DNA of 64,000 bases from Glossina fuscipes (Eukaryota > Arthropoda > Insecta > Diptera > Glossinidae): contig NW_023998432.1 in NCBI RefSeq assembly GCF_014805625.2, forward strand, positions 2,378,491 through 2,442,490. Reading direction: 5' to 3'. The notes under the pieces are model-generated. The model was not told where the DNA came from, searched no databases, and saw only the letters and a list, made by a program, of their open reading frames with translations. Both the position numbers and the translations under genes were made by a program. Every line of letters begins with the position of its first letter. The first letter of the stretch is position 1. Positions 13,878-25,470 of this stretch are shown piece after piece.

Positions 13878-14060
13878 GAGATGCTTCCTATTCGTGTAAC
13901 ACGGTTATGGTCAGAAAGAAGCAGAAGGAAGAGAAAGAGAAAGGGAAGTGGTGGCCGCAAGTCAGTGGGTGTGTGTCCAATCGATAAGTACTATCGCTTT
14001 ACCGACTGAGCATTCACTGTAGATACAACCAAAGAGAACTCTACCACACTGCTATACGGG
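13878..14060 (-). repeat. candidate tRNA-derived SINE, copy 1 (body part)
   Basis: Shares ordered blocks with 48960-49165: CGTGTAACACG, GTCAGAAA, GTGGTGGCC, ACCGACTGAGCA and an AACTCTAC block, at roughly three-quarters identity by eye. On the minus strand TGCTCAGTCGGTAAAG resembles a Pol III A box. A T-rich run precedes it on the plus strand, as the tail of a minus-strand retroposon would. The tRNA-like head seen in copy 2 is not evident here. Confidence 0.45.
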
Positions 14061-17000
14061 TTGAAGAGAAATGTGAAGAATGCACATTTCCAACCGAAAC
14101 AACCATTAATAGCCCACGTCAGGGAAATATGCTTGTAAGTCCTCGTAAGTCTCTTAATAAAATATCTAAAAAAATGATCGGAGGAACTAATAATAATAAG
14201 AAGATAAGAGCAATAAAAGCAGAAAGCATTTCCAACAGCAAAAACAATAGGTAGATATAAACGCCATTGAAAATTTAAGAACCATTTTCAATATGTTAAC
14301 TTGAAAAATGAAAGTGTACTAACAAAGAAGATTATTTAACAACCACTCTTAACTAAAAGTTTAATTTATGTTTTTCAATAAATAACTGCTAATTGTTTCT
14401 TTGATTATTCTAAGTGAATATATCTATATGTATAGTGATTGATCTTTTAACCTGCTATGAATGCAATTTTTCTTATTTCATACGGTTGTCTCTATTCATA
14501 GCTTTATTTTAGTTAAGCTAAATTTAGCATTCTAATAATTAACCGCAAAATTTAATTATTCTTTAAACGTATTATTTAATGTAATGAAATATATTTGGTA
14601 ATAATCGACAATTACGTTTATATAACTCTTAGTTTAGGTTCTTATTGAAGGGAAAAATTTGCTGAGTCTTTTAATTATGAAAATTTTTCAAAATTTTTCA
14701 AATTCTTGTAATTCTAGCATTTAATTACACAAATTTTAAACGCTTAAATGAAAAGTACCCCATATACTCTGCGCCCTGGAAATAATCCTAGTCAAGTCGG
14801 CTCTTAACCTCTCCCCTTTGCTTGCACTGTTCTGAAATGAGGCTTTATGGTTACTCTCGACGGACGTTTCTGTTTTTATGTGCATATGTGTACACAAAGT
14901 ATATATGAATTATGATTATGACCATTATGGCCCTGTACATCAATCTGTCACCGCATTATTGCGGTTATGGCCTGAAAATATTGGAAAAACAAGCGAACAC
15001 GCGAAATATAAAGTTAATAAAAATTATTTGTGCACACTAGTCGAACCGCACTGAGTGTAATACTCAGATTCTTTGCATGTGAAACATACACAACTATATA
15101 TTTGCAAATGTTTATTCATCTGCATGAATTTTAAAGAAATTGTGTAAATTATATTACTTAGGAAGAGAGCACGATGGAGAAAGGGAGAAAGATAGCGCCA
15201 TATCAATATATTTACAACATTCACTTTAGTAGCAATTCGTGTCGAGAAAACTGCAATTGCATATATGACTGTTAACCATTGAAAGACCGAAAATATATCC
15301 ATTTTACTCACAATCAGCTCCAAGCTGTTTTCTATACGAAAAGAAACTGTGTGCTAGAAAATTTTGGCAAGTTGAAAAAAGAAAATATTCATTATTTATT
15401 TTATACGAAATAATATTTTTATAAGATTTTACATGTGGCACATAGAGCAAGTATTCTCATTAAAGGAACAGCATATGTAAAACCATTATAGTCGTCAAAG
15501 GTTGACCGTTAAATTAACCGACACCGCTTTGCCTAATACAATTCATCACTTATTTATTTGTTTATTGTTATAAATTTACAAAAAGTAAATAAATTTACAA
15601 AATATAGATTCAAAGACCGACGAATAACTTAGATAATATGCTCACCTGTATTGAAAAACCTACCATACTTGAGGTTTGAAACCGCGATCATTGAGTTGTA
15701 TGTCACAATGCCTTGCTACGCGGCTATTCGTGCGGACATATTCATTTGCATTTGTCAGAAAATATTACAAATTATATCTTGTTTCCATATCAAAACATAC
15801 TTTTCGTAGGAGTCTTTATAGGAGAGGCGTAACTTTAGCAAAATTAATTATCTCTTCAAAGATTTAACTGTTCTTCACCTATTTTCTCCATAAGGTACTA
15901 AGAATTGGCCTTTTTATTGCCATCGATTTGTGTTTATTATTCGTAGGAATAATTGCATGCGAGGAGGCGGTTCGAAAATGGGCCGCATCAGGCAAAAAGT
16001 TTCACACATTTCAAATCTTATTTTTTACTGATTGTTATCTAAAAACTTTAATAAATTAGATTTTTTTATATAAAGCTTTTTTTTAAACTTTTATGTTATA
16101 TAGGGAGGAAAATTTTTAGAAACACCTAATAAAAAGTATGGTTTTTTCCGACCATTTAAAAACGAAGCTTCAGTTCTCTCTTTCCACTTACAAATTAGTG
16201 TGCTACTTTCAGGCCAAGCTGCTCTAACTCAAGCGTTGCTTTTCTTTTCTGGCTAGGTCCGCGAATTTTAAATTTTAAAAGAGTTGATAATATATCATGA
16301 CGGGTTCCCCTGTTCCTCAAATAATTTATAAACCTTCTTACTTAGTACAAAGTGGCGAAACTAAATTAAACTGCGATACTCTATCTCGCTCATCTCTAAC
16401 CAGTTGACTATCACTTGTTAAGCATGCGAATGTCTTACCAAAATGAAATAATTTTCAATAACTAATCAACAATTAACCTCGTTCCCAAAAACACAAATAT
16501 TAAATAATATATACAATAGCTCTTACATCGATTAATACACTTTTCTCTAAGCATTTATACAATTAAATTAGAAATGTCACTTACGAAGAATTAAGAATAA
16601 TGATCAGTTTCTTCATTGGTGATATGGGATTGGTCTCAATATAAAATTTTCAATTTTCACTTACTACGATACTTTTTTTTAGCAGGAGGGAGAGAAACGT
16701 ATCTCATTAATTAATGAAGATATTTGGGCGATATACCATGCAATTATCAGTTAAGTTACTGGTGACCTAAGAAAGAGAAAACATTACCTCGGATGATCTC
16801 GCAAAATTTTAGATGAAAGAGGCTTATTACTAAATGAAAGCAAACGTTCTTTATCATTCTTTTTAACTTCAAAGTATTAGAATTAATATAAATTGATTAA
16901 AGTAATGAGCTCAATAAACATAAGGTAACGAAAAGAAAACAAATACGAACATTATAGTCGGGCATTGAGGACCATTAAATACCATACTCCACATTGTCTA

Positions 17001-18400
17001 ATATTTGTAATCTAGAACACAAAAATTATCTTATTTCTATATAAAGGCAACTTTTTCAAGTGCGTATTTATGGGGAAGCCGGCCCAAAACGCAACCTAAT
17101 GTAGTACAATTTAATCCTTATATAGCGCAGGACCCAAAAATAGGCGTAAATGGTCCAAATTTTATAGAGTTCATTTTTGTATGAAATTATATATAATATT
17201 ATGGGTCAATTTTCATCGCCACAGACTAAAATGTAGACTTTTCTCTTCTATAAAGGGTCAATTTTTGTGAAAATGGTTATCAGGGTAGAATCCAATAAAA
17301 AAGGTCGAAAGGATCCAAATTTGATACATTTAACTTTTTTATGTTAAATTACTATTATGATATAATTTTCTTCACGAAGCACGAAGGAAATTATACCTTT
17401 TTGTCGTACGAACTTCAGTTTTCGTTACATAAGTGGACTCAAAAATTGTTCCAACCGGTCCAATTTTCCATATCAATTTAGAATGCCCAAATACTACTAC
17501 TACTACTTAGACACTTTTAATAAGAAATTTTGAAAATTGCAATTTTTTTTCCGTATAACGACTTTTTATAATAGGGTGTTGTACGGGAAGTGGTCGAAAA
17601 AATGAACGAATCCGTCCCATTTTCAATAGCGTTCATCCTTAGGTCATAACATTTCATTGTAAAAAATTTTATCGAAATAGAATTGCGACCTGTAGCTTGA
17701 ACCCAAAATTGCATTAACAGACTGACAGACAGGTTTAGATCAATTCAGATTATGATGCCGAATCGATAGGTGTAATAAAAGATGGGTCTATCTTAAGTCT
17801 TTCTGCTTGTTACATACGACCGCAATAAGTTGATATAGCCTCTCCCGTAGGCGTAGGGTATGAAAAATTATAAATGGTTTGTATCAACAAAAGTTCGAGA
17901 CAGACTTTCTTAAATTTTCTTAAATTGATAAAGAAAGAATTCTATAGGATTGATAAAACTAAAATTAAGGAAACACTGCCCAAACATGGTTTTCCGAGGG
18001 GCCTGACAAACGCATTAACGTACCTATAAAACCCATCTGTAAGTAGAAACAAAACAATATAATATACAATACATAGTGTCCCTGGTGACGGCAAAAATGG
18101 AAAAACTTATGCATGTAGATAAAGCGGGGCGAAAATTGTAAAGTAGAGGCTAACTAACGGAACAATATTAGCGTAAGATGCAATAAAAGAGAGACATGTT
18201 TTTAATTTTTCAGAACATATGGGCAATTGACAAAGGGGAAATAAGATATGATTGAATGCCTTCGAATCCAATAGGGATTTAATAAAATAACAAAGAAGAA
18301 AATAAAGTTATAACTAGTAGTTATAGATTAACATTAAGATAAACTGATGGGTAAATTCAAAGCCCAAAAATTTGTTTTATATTAAATTTTAAAACATTCG
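14061..18400. other. spacer, no gene recognised
   Basis: A/T-rich DNA without recognisable coding capacity. It includes the partial SINE-like head at 15660-15745 and a stretch at about 17690-17770 whose GACAGACAGGTTTAGATCAA motif resembles dispersed repeat family X on the minus strand. The open frames at 15024-15323 and 17517-17714 on the minus strand show no domain pattern. Confidence 0.5.
15660..15745 (-). repeat. candidate tRNA-derived SINE, partial head
   Basis: On the minus strand, TAGCAAGGCATTG (A-box-like) is followed about 30 bp later by GCGGTTTCAAACCTC, which resembles the Pol III B box GGTTCGAnnCC. The matching part of 49110-49165 reads GCGGCTTCAAATCTC in the same context. Upstream, TTTGCCTAATACAATT near 15528 also recurs near 48797, so the two loci share more than the head. 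Confidence 0.4.
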
Positions 18401-18690
18401 AGTTTGGATTGAATTGAACTCCATTGCTCGCATTGCATTATATTGGTTTATGTTGCAGCGCGTGGCATAACTTGGCTTCTGTGGCGCTGCATGATATTGC
18501 TTTGCGGTGCACTGCATTAAAGAACATTGCATTGCGTTGACCTTAAATTGATTTAAATCGAATTGAATTAAGTAAAATTGCGAAGAATTGTTTAGATTTG
18601 AATGATATTTCTTTGCATTTTACGACCGATTGCTTTCTATTACATGCTATTTGCCTTTTATTGCATTGAATTACGTTGCGTTGATCCGCA
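18400..18690. repeat. degenerate ATTGCA-rich low-complexity region
   Basis: Irregularly repeated GCATTGCATT, TTGCGTTG and AATTGAATT words, reminiscent of an eroded short-unit satellite. The same composition resumes at about 19605-19660 beyond the Tigger-like insertion, so the DNA transposon probably landed inside this tract. Confidence 0.55.
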
Positions 18691-18706
18691 TCGTCCTCCA
18701 GAAGTA

Positions 18707-19568
18707 CAGTAAAAGCTGTTTATTCGCGGGGTATATGTTCAAGAAATATGCCGCGAATACAGAAACCGCGAATACAGAATGGTAATTTATATGCGATTAT
18801 AGGGAATACTAGGTGACAAAATAAAAAAAAAAAATAAAATATATAAAAAAAAAAACAATTTAATTAAAGTTTTGGAACATTATGATTAAGCAATGGTTAG
18901 AAGAATTTTGTAACTATCTCTTGCTTGGCAGTTTTTAAAGGCTCCTCCAATTCAGACTGATACGCAGCAGTCGTATTAGCAATTTGCCGCTTAAAAATAG
19001 GACTTCGTTCCATAGACGGATCAATGTCCATAAAAAAATCGCCACGTTTCCAGTGCTTGTTGAAGCCTCTTCTTCAATAGGCTGTGAATTTAACATTTCC
19101 TCCAAGTCGGTTTCAGTCAAATCTTCATTATGCGATTCAAGCAATTCCTGAATGTCACTTGCTTCTATCTGTTTGAACCCATCTCGTCCTACTCCATTCG
19201 CGATTTCGGCTATGTTTGCAGTCAAAGTTTAAACTTGCACAGATTCTTCGTTATTTTCCGCAGTCAGAGCAGGCCACAGTTTTTTCCAGCATGACTTCAA
19301 AATGTTCTTCCAATGATTCTTTTATATTTACGATGCATTTTGCTATGGCAAATTTATTCCTGCATTCTATAAAATTTATATCAAGATTACATTCCATATT
19401 CTCCAATACGATATTGAAGGTTCGTCTAATAAAACATAGCTCAAAGGCCTGGATTAATCCGCGTACAAAGAAATTTATAGCCGCGAATATAGGAATTGGG
19501 TCGCTTTTTTTTAATCCGCGAATAGTGAAAACGCGAATGAAGGAAGCGCGAATAAAGAGCTATTACTG
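18707..19568 (-). mobile_element. Tigger/pogo-like DNA transposon, internally deleted
   Basis: An 862-bp element with 22-bp terminal inverted repeats at 18707-18728 and 19547-19568 (20 of 22 positions match; both begin CAGTAA and end TTTATTCGCG). TA dinucleotides flank both ends (18705-18706, 19569-19570). A CAGTA start and a TA target fit the pogo/Tigger branch of Tc1/mariner. Only the C-terminal part of a transposase remains, so the element is non-autonomous. The heptamer CGCGAAT recurs in both subterminal regions (18722-18728 inverted; 18752, 18767, 19482, 19517, 19532 and 19547 direct). Confidence 0.85.
18935..19300 (-). pseudogene. Tigger/pogo-like transposase, C-terminal remnant
   Basis: Read on the minus strand, the remnant has SCWKKLWPAL (the SWKKLWP-type motif after the DDE domain of Tigger/pogo transposases). 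An in-frame stop follows, then an acidic tail with DIQELLESHNEDLTETDLEEM and a run of glutamates, typical of this family's C-terminus. The longest open piece is 96 codons (19225-18935), of which only the first 60 or so look native; a frameshift then replaces the end. The DDE catalytic core and the CENP-B-type DNA-binding domain are gone, so it cannot encode an active enzyme. The element could still be moved in trans by a full-length relative; that is inference. Confidence 0.75.
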
Positions 19569-19570
19569 TA

Positions 19571-20935
19571 TTAAATTAAGCTAAGAATTAATTTCGTTAT
19601 TTTGCCCTGTTTGTTATTGCATTGCACTACATTATCTTTCTTTGTATTACATTAAATTGATTTCATTTTAAATAAACATATTTTTCTTTACTTATTTACT
19701 CCGAAAATTATCGATATTTTCTTTTTTAGGTTTATAATAGGTTTGTATGACAATATTTATTAATTCACATTTATTTACTCCTTTTACACTTTATATTACT
19801 TTTAACAGTCATCACCTTGTAAATCAGCTTTCCCAGCACTAGGAAACGAAATAAATGTCAGATTTGACACAAGTAAGTTTGCTTCAGTTACACCACATGT
19901 TGTAAATATTTATTAAATATTTAGAATCCCGATTATATAAACCATTTTTTGATAGAGACGACTTTTTAAGACGATTACATTAGCAATTTGCCTCTTAAAA
20001 ATAAGACTTCGTTCCATAGACGGATCAATGTTCATAAAAAAAATCGCAAAGCTCATTTGCCATTCTTTGATAGAGAAGACTTTTTAAGCTGATTACATAT
20101 CCCTCCCAACTTTTTTTTTATATACCTTGGCTACTATTTTACAATCTCTATGAAAATTGAATTTTGAATTCTCTATAGAGTAAATTCTAAATTATAGTTG
20201 TACAGGAACTGAATCATTAGGAATTTATTATTATTGGAGTCATTAACACAAAAAGCAATAACAAATAATAAAAAACATATTTACTTTTAGCAGTTTTCTC
20301 CGGTAAGAGACATATGGTTAAAATTTAAAGGCTACGCCTGTATTTGTTTAACCACTTAATTGGCTTTCCATTACTACTTGGCGTTATGTGTGTTGAATCT
20401 CTTAATAAATAGGCGTAACACGTATCCCTTAGGAGAAAGAGAACGAAATAAAACAAAGGAACACATGTGGTTCATGTTTTTTTTTTCGTTTTTTTTTTTT
20501 TAAGACAATAAAAAATTTCTCGTTATATATATGTTTATTTATATATAAGCGAGAATTGCAGACAAATTTTAGATTATATTTTATAAAATAAGATCAGAAA
20601 GAACAGCTGTGTTTACAAAAGAAATTTAATGGTATATAATGGAAACTGAAGTTGTAATTTGTTGTGACTATCCCTGAAATCAATTACGCATAGAGCAAAC
20701 ATCTAACACGAACAACGATAATCAATTCCGAATTGCTGTAGGTGCATTTCCACTATAATATATAAAAACGAATGTTGGACGTACAGTTGTATTTTGTGAT
20801 AGACAGAGCTATTTTTTTAATAACCTTCGATACAAATACATCCTCTTCACAGAGGAACTGAAGTTTGATGCGATGGATACCATACTAATAAGCATAGAAA
20901 CTCATTTGAAAATTTCAAAACGATAACGACACGAA
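19571..20935. other. spacer holding a small Tigger fragment
   Basis: No gene recognised. It contains the ATTGCA-rich continuation (19605-19660), a 67-bp copy of Tigger transposase sequence at 19981-20047 flanked by 39-bp direct repeats, and poly-T runs near 20478-20502. Confidence 0.55.
19942..20098. repeat. 39-bp direct repeats around a Tigger transposase fragment
   Basis: 19942-19980 and 20060-20098 match at 35 of 39 positions (CCATT, GATAGAGA, GACTTTTTAAG, GATTACAT). Between them, 19981-20047 matches 18977-19042 of the nearby Tigger-like element with about four differences, and both are in the same orientation. Confidence 0.75.
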
Positions 20936-20940
20936 GTCAT

Positions 20941-22570
20941 AGGTCTGTTAACAAATTTTACGTAAACATTGCCAAGTTGAATGTCTTGCGTAAACTGTTC
21001 GAGCGAGTTCTGACTCAGCATTTGGCCTTTGCCATCAAATCATATATTTCTCCCCTCCAACATGGCTTTCGGATAGGAAGATCTACGATCATTAATCTGT
21101 CAGAGTTTACTTGTCTTCTTTTCAAGGCATTTTTCTAGTGGCTCTCGCGCTGATGTCATATACACTGATTTTAGCAAAGCCTTTGATTTGGTTAACCAAA
21201 AACTATGTACCATTAAACCCCAAGCCTCTGGCCTCCCTTTCTATGTTAGTGAAATGGATAAGCTCTTATCTGCATAATTCTTCATTTAGGGTTCCGTTTA
21301 ACTTCATCACCTCATACGAATTCCCCGTGACGTCTGACGTACCTCAAAGCAGCCACTTCGGTCCCACTTTATTTAATTTATACATTAATGATTTACCCTC
21401 GATGAGTAAATCCAGCCAGATCTTACTCTATGCCGATAATGTGAAACTGTTTTCTTCCTTTTCCGTAGAATCGCAATCACATCAGCTCCAAATTGACTTG
21501 AATAATTTGGTTGCATGGTGCTTTTTGAATCTTCTGAAACGAAATCTAAATAAATGTTAAGAGGCTTTCTATCTCTAGAAAGAAGTCATTCATTACACAG
21601 TATTTCATTAATTCGCACAAGTTGGAGGACGGCGATTCGTTCACAGATTTAGGTATTCTATTTGACCATATTTTACGTTTTAACTTGCGTATTGAGCTCT
21701 CGTTTAAGCAAAGCTATGTCCGCGCTTGGTTTTATAAAGAGGTGATCCAAAGAGCTTGATTACATTACGAAAACGCTGTACATGTGCTATGTAGATTCAA
21801 TTCAATCTGTTCGAAAGGAATTCTCGCTGTTTGTCCTTAGGAATTTGGATTGGGATCCGATTGCCTTTCTTCCCCCCTATGGAGATAGGTTGCTTCTGTT
21901 ATCCTTACCGCCACTTGAGAAACGTAGATTTGTTCTTGGGGTTTCCTTCTTAATTAAAGTAATATATGGTACTATTGGCTCGCCCGCATTACTCGTTAAG
22001 CTTTAATGTCCCTAACTGTTTCTCTAGGCACTTTATCTTGATTAAACTTAGTCAATGCAAATGCAATTATGAGCTGTTTAACGCTCTCAGAGTTATTTAC
22101 GGAAACCTAAATGATGTTTATCGCTTATTCTCGTTATCGGACTCCTTAGAGTCTATTAAAGCAACTTTGCTTAATACGCACAATTTACCTATGTCGTACT
22201 TAAACCAACTTGCGTTCGTAATAGCTCCTTCTTTTATTTCGAAATTGTATGGTGTTGTTAACGTGTCGATTGTCCAGCTTATGCATGTTTGCAATTGTTT
22301 AGGGGTTCACTTGCAACTTGGATCCGTTCTTGTTGCGGGTGTGCTAGCTGTATACACGCTTTTTTTTTTCTTTTCTCTCTTTTTATTTATTTATTCATGA
22401 ATTATTATTTTCAAGTTCGTTTGTTTCTAATATTTTTCTTTTTTCATATATCCCTTTTTATTCTATGCTAGTTTTTAAAATTTACTCTTAAGATGTACTT
22501 GAATTAGACTGTAACTTTGTTTAGTTAAATTTCATGTATAAATAGATAAAATAAAGTAAATATATATATA
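20941..22570 (+). mobile_element. decayed LINE (Jockey/CR1-type), 5' truncated
   Basis: A non-LTR retrotransposon fragment that starts inside the reverse transcriptase and runs to an A/T-rich 3' end (AATAGATAAAATAAAG followed by TA repeats) at about 22.57 kb. Its upstream end has no matching target duplication that I can see. Many frameshifts and stops mark it as old. The clade is uncertain between Jockey, CR1 and related groups. Confidence 0.75.
20965..22180 (+). pseudogene. LINE reverse transcriptase remnant
   Basis: Translated across frameshifts, the order is: LFERVLTQHL and SPLQHGFRIGRST (RT fingers); a stop at about 21137; VIYTDFSKAFD (motif A with its catalytic Asp); VPQSSHFGPTLFNLYINDLP (motif B, with the usual QGS changed to QSS); and LLYADN (motif C, where the second catalytic Asp of YADD is Asn). 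After 21560 come fragments of the C-terminal region, including LRNLDWDP, LPPYGDRLLLLSLPPLEKRR and LFSLSDSLESIK, ending near 22180. The altered motif C and the frame breaks make it certainly inactive. The enzyme would have copied its own RNA at a nicked target. Confidence 0.8.
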
Positions 22571-22639
22571 AACGCTATAGTCGCTAAGGCTTACCCATTA
22601 AATACTCTGCAACAGTTTTTTCTTGATAAAAGCTCAAAA

Positions 22640-22830
22640 ATTATACGCTTTTATACCCACCTCCGAAGGATGGGGTAGACTCATTTTGTCACAATGTTTG
22701 GGATACCCAAGTACAAGCATTCTTGATCAGCGCGAAATTCCGAATCAATCAAGTCATGTCTGTACATCTGTTCGCCTATGTATTTGCCTGTGTGTCTTTG
22801 TGGTGTGCATTTTTGACACTATCCTGGTTT
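22640..22830 (+). repeat. dispersed repeat family X, copy 2 (partial)
   Basis: Contains ACCTCCGAAGGATGGGG, CTCATTTTGTCAC, TTCTTGATCAGCGCGAAATT and TCATGTCTGTACATCTGT in the family order, then diverges. It lies directly downstream of the LINE remnant's 3' end. Confidence 0.6.
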
Positions 22831-25194
22831 AAAAAATATAGATATCGACGAAATGGCAATATTTGCACAAAAATGGGATAAATTGAGCAAAAATGTAGTT
22901 CTTTTCCTTTTTCTCGTCGTTTTTTAACGGTGATGCATACAAAAGATTTGTTCGTGATTGAATATAATTTTCTTACTTGCTTTTACTATGGGTGCTATTG
23001 ACAAATTTAGAAATAACTAAACTGTTGTAAAGCATGCATATACTATTAATAGATACATATCTCTTCATTTCTTGCGGTACTGCACAATCCCTTTTTGATG
23101 AAGTAAAAAGAAAAACCAGAATAAAAACAGTACTCTAGAAATTATAGACACTGTATATATAAGCAGCTTCAGATGCCATGCATACCTTATGTGTACATAT
23201 AATTGGTCCACTACTGGAAGCTTATGCTTTGGAATCCAAAATAGCAAAACCACATTTAAGCATGGTCAAGAAGCTATAAATATGGTGTAATAGAGCAAAC
23301 AAATATATAACGCGCTTTTTTTTCTTCTAACGTCATTTTTGTCTTTTAATGAATAAAACGCAATTACACGGCATAGGAAACATAAATTTATTACACTACG
23401 GCAAAAATATGTTTTCTTTCAACTGCTTTACTTCTGAGATCTGATCTGATAAAGGAAAAAATACTTATTGAATTTCAGTATGCGATGTTTCAATTTTCCT
23501 TTTTTTGTCAAAAAGCAGACAGATTAAGAAAATTGTCTGTCGCGTTGGCGCGTTGGAAAAATGAGGATATTTTACAATTAGCGACGATCATTCACCCAAC
23601 ATTCAGTCTTACATTTGGTATGACTACTTGATCCCCCATTTCTAGTATTACAGCCAGCGGAAATTATAGTAAAAAAGAAGGCATACTTAGCTAAGACCTC
23701 GTACATGGTTTAAATATTAACATTGCGCTGGTAGTAACACCGTTTATCGATTTACTTTATCGCTGCAATATATAAAATAATTCGAAAAAAATAATATAAA
23801 CCCTTGAATTTATTACGTTTGCAATATAATTATATAAAATAACATAACAGTAATAATGTGAAACAGCGAAGACAGACAAAATTCGTTTGTCACTAAATGC
23901 TGTAACATATAATTTAAAGGAAATCGTATGCGCTGCTGATTGCGTTGGTAAAGACCAACAATACACATTATAAACGCGCAAAAACATACATGTATATAAA
24001 CTAAACGATTAATAAAATCGACGGGTAGTAGGATGAAAATTTAGTTTTTTATTAAAAGAATAAAAAAATAAATAAAAGCTAAAAGCCAAAGATATAATGT
24101 AAAAAAGCAACCAGAGACATATCCACGTGCAGCATAAACATAAGTGCATTGTACTTAGAGCAGGATATAAAACACCTGCTGCAAGTATTACAGGTATACA
24201 TGTAGGTAAACTGCGTGTTCGTTTGTAATGTTTAAATAAATCATATAACTTTTGCAATAAGCACGAGACGATGTTAACAACAACATCAGTAATAAGATTT
24301 TATAATAAAATTTTTAAACCAGAGGTAAAAATCAATAAATAATGTAATCAAAAATAAATGATCATCAATAAAAATGACATAAAAATTCAACTTCTGCTGC
24401 GCGCTAAACATTTATTTCATTATTTTGAACAAAGAGAACGTTAAGGAGAATATGTTGGCCATATATGTGAAAAATTACTTTCATATAAAATATATATCTT
24501 CAATAACGTTTACTAAAACGAAACAAAAACATTTATAAGTGTATAAGAGCGAAAATTGAAAAATTTCAATAGCTGACGACTGAATATTAAATCATTCTCC
24601 TTGTAATATCCATCCCAGACGCCAGTCAGTGCATATATTCTTGCGTTTAGGATAGTATACTTAAAAATGCAAAACAAAGCAGCAACTACAAAAGAAGGTG
24701 AAAAAAACCGAAATTGGAATTAAATTTTAATTAGCGTCAGCTAGGCTGATGTTAGATAGAGACAAGTAAGAAAGTTATATTCGGCGGGGGCCGAATCCCA
24801 CGTACCTACCACTATTGTGTTCGCTTTCTACTCGCCAAGCTCTCTTATTTGATACTCATATAGCTCGTATTATTAAGAAAAACTTGATCGCGGTGTCTAT
24901 CGTATTCATTTGAAAAGTAACCATTTTTAGGCAGATAATATATCTTCATTTAAGGAGTGTTAAAAGTAGTTTTAAGCATTCGGTCTTGTTTGCTTTATGA
25001 TAAATAAACATAAAACATCAAAAAAAGAAAAGAAACCAAATTTAATCACTTGTAACTTTGTGTGAGCATGGAGCATGTTTTCCATTTTTTCACGTAAGGA
25101 GAAGAGTACTTCGTAAAGTGAATGTGAAAAATTTCAGATTTCTAACTTTCATAATTTTCGAGTAACGAGCAAAAATCTAAAAATTTTTGTTAAA

Positions 25195-25470
25195 AACACA
25201 GAGTTGTGCTCAGTTTACGCCCCACTGCGCGCTTCTGCTTCGACCGTTTTGCCCATTTTCAATACCAACCTGCGTGCAGGAACTTCCAATGTTCCAAATT
25301 TGAAGTCGACATCGTCTATTTTGCAACCAGGAGGGTGCCATCAACATACATCACGCAGACACACAGACGGACAGACATGGCTTAATCAACTCAGAATTTC
25401 ACGATGATCAAAAATATATATACTTTACAGGATCTCTGAAGGTTCCTTTTGGGTGTTCCATAAAAAAAAA
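25195..25470 (-). repeat. dispersed repeat family X, copy 3
   Basis: Minus-strand copy with TTTTCAATACCAACCTGCG, GGAACTTCCAATGTTCC, a GACGGACAGACATGG stretch and ATATATACTTTACAGGATC in the family order. It is cut off before the CATCACCGAAGGATG end. Confidence 0.65.

Noticed and set aside
18935..19225. Possibility that the acidic 96-codon frame is a free-standing small host gene
   Set aside because: It lies between Tigger-type TIRs and continues upstream, across a stop, into the SWKKLWP-type motif, so it is a transposase tail.
23757..24257. Hydrophobic minus-strand frames that could be membrane proteins
   Set aside because: Hydrophobicity follows from A/T-rich codons; no signal of conservation or gene structure.
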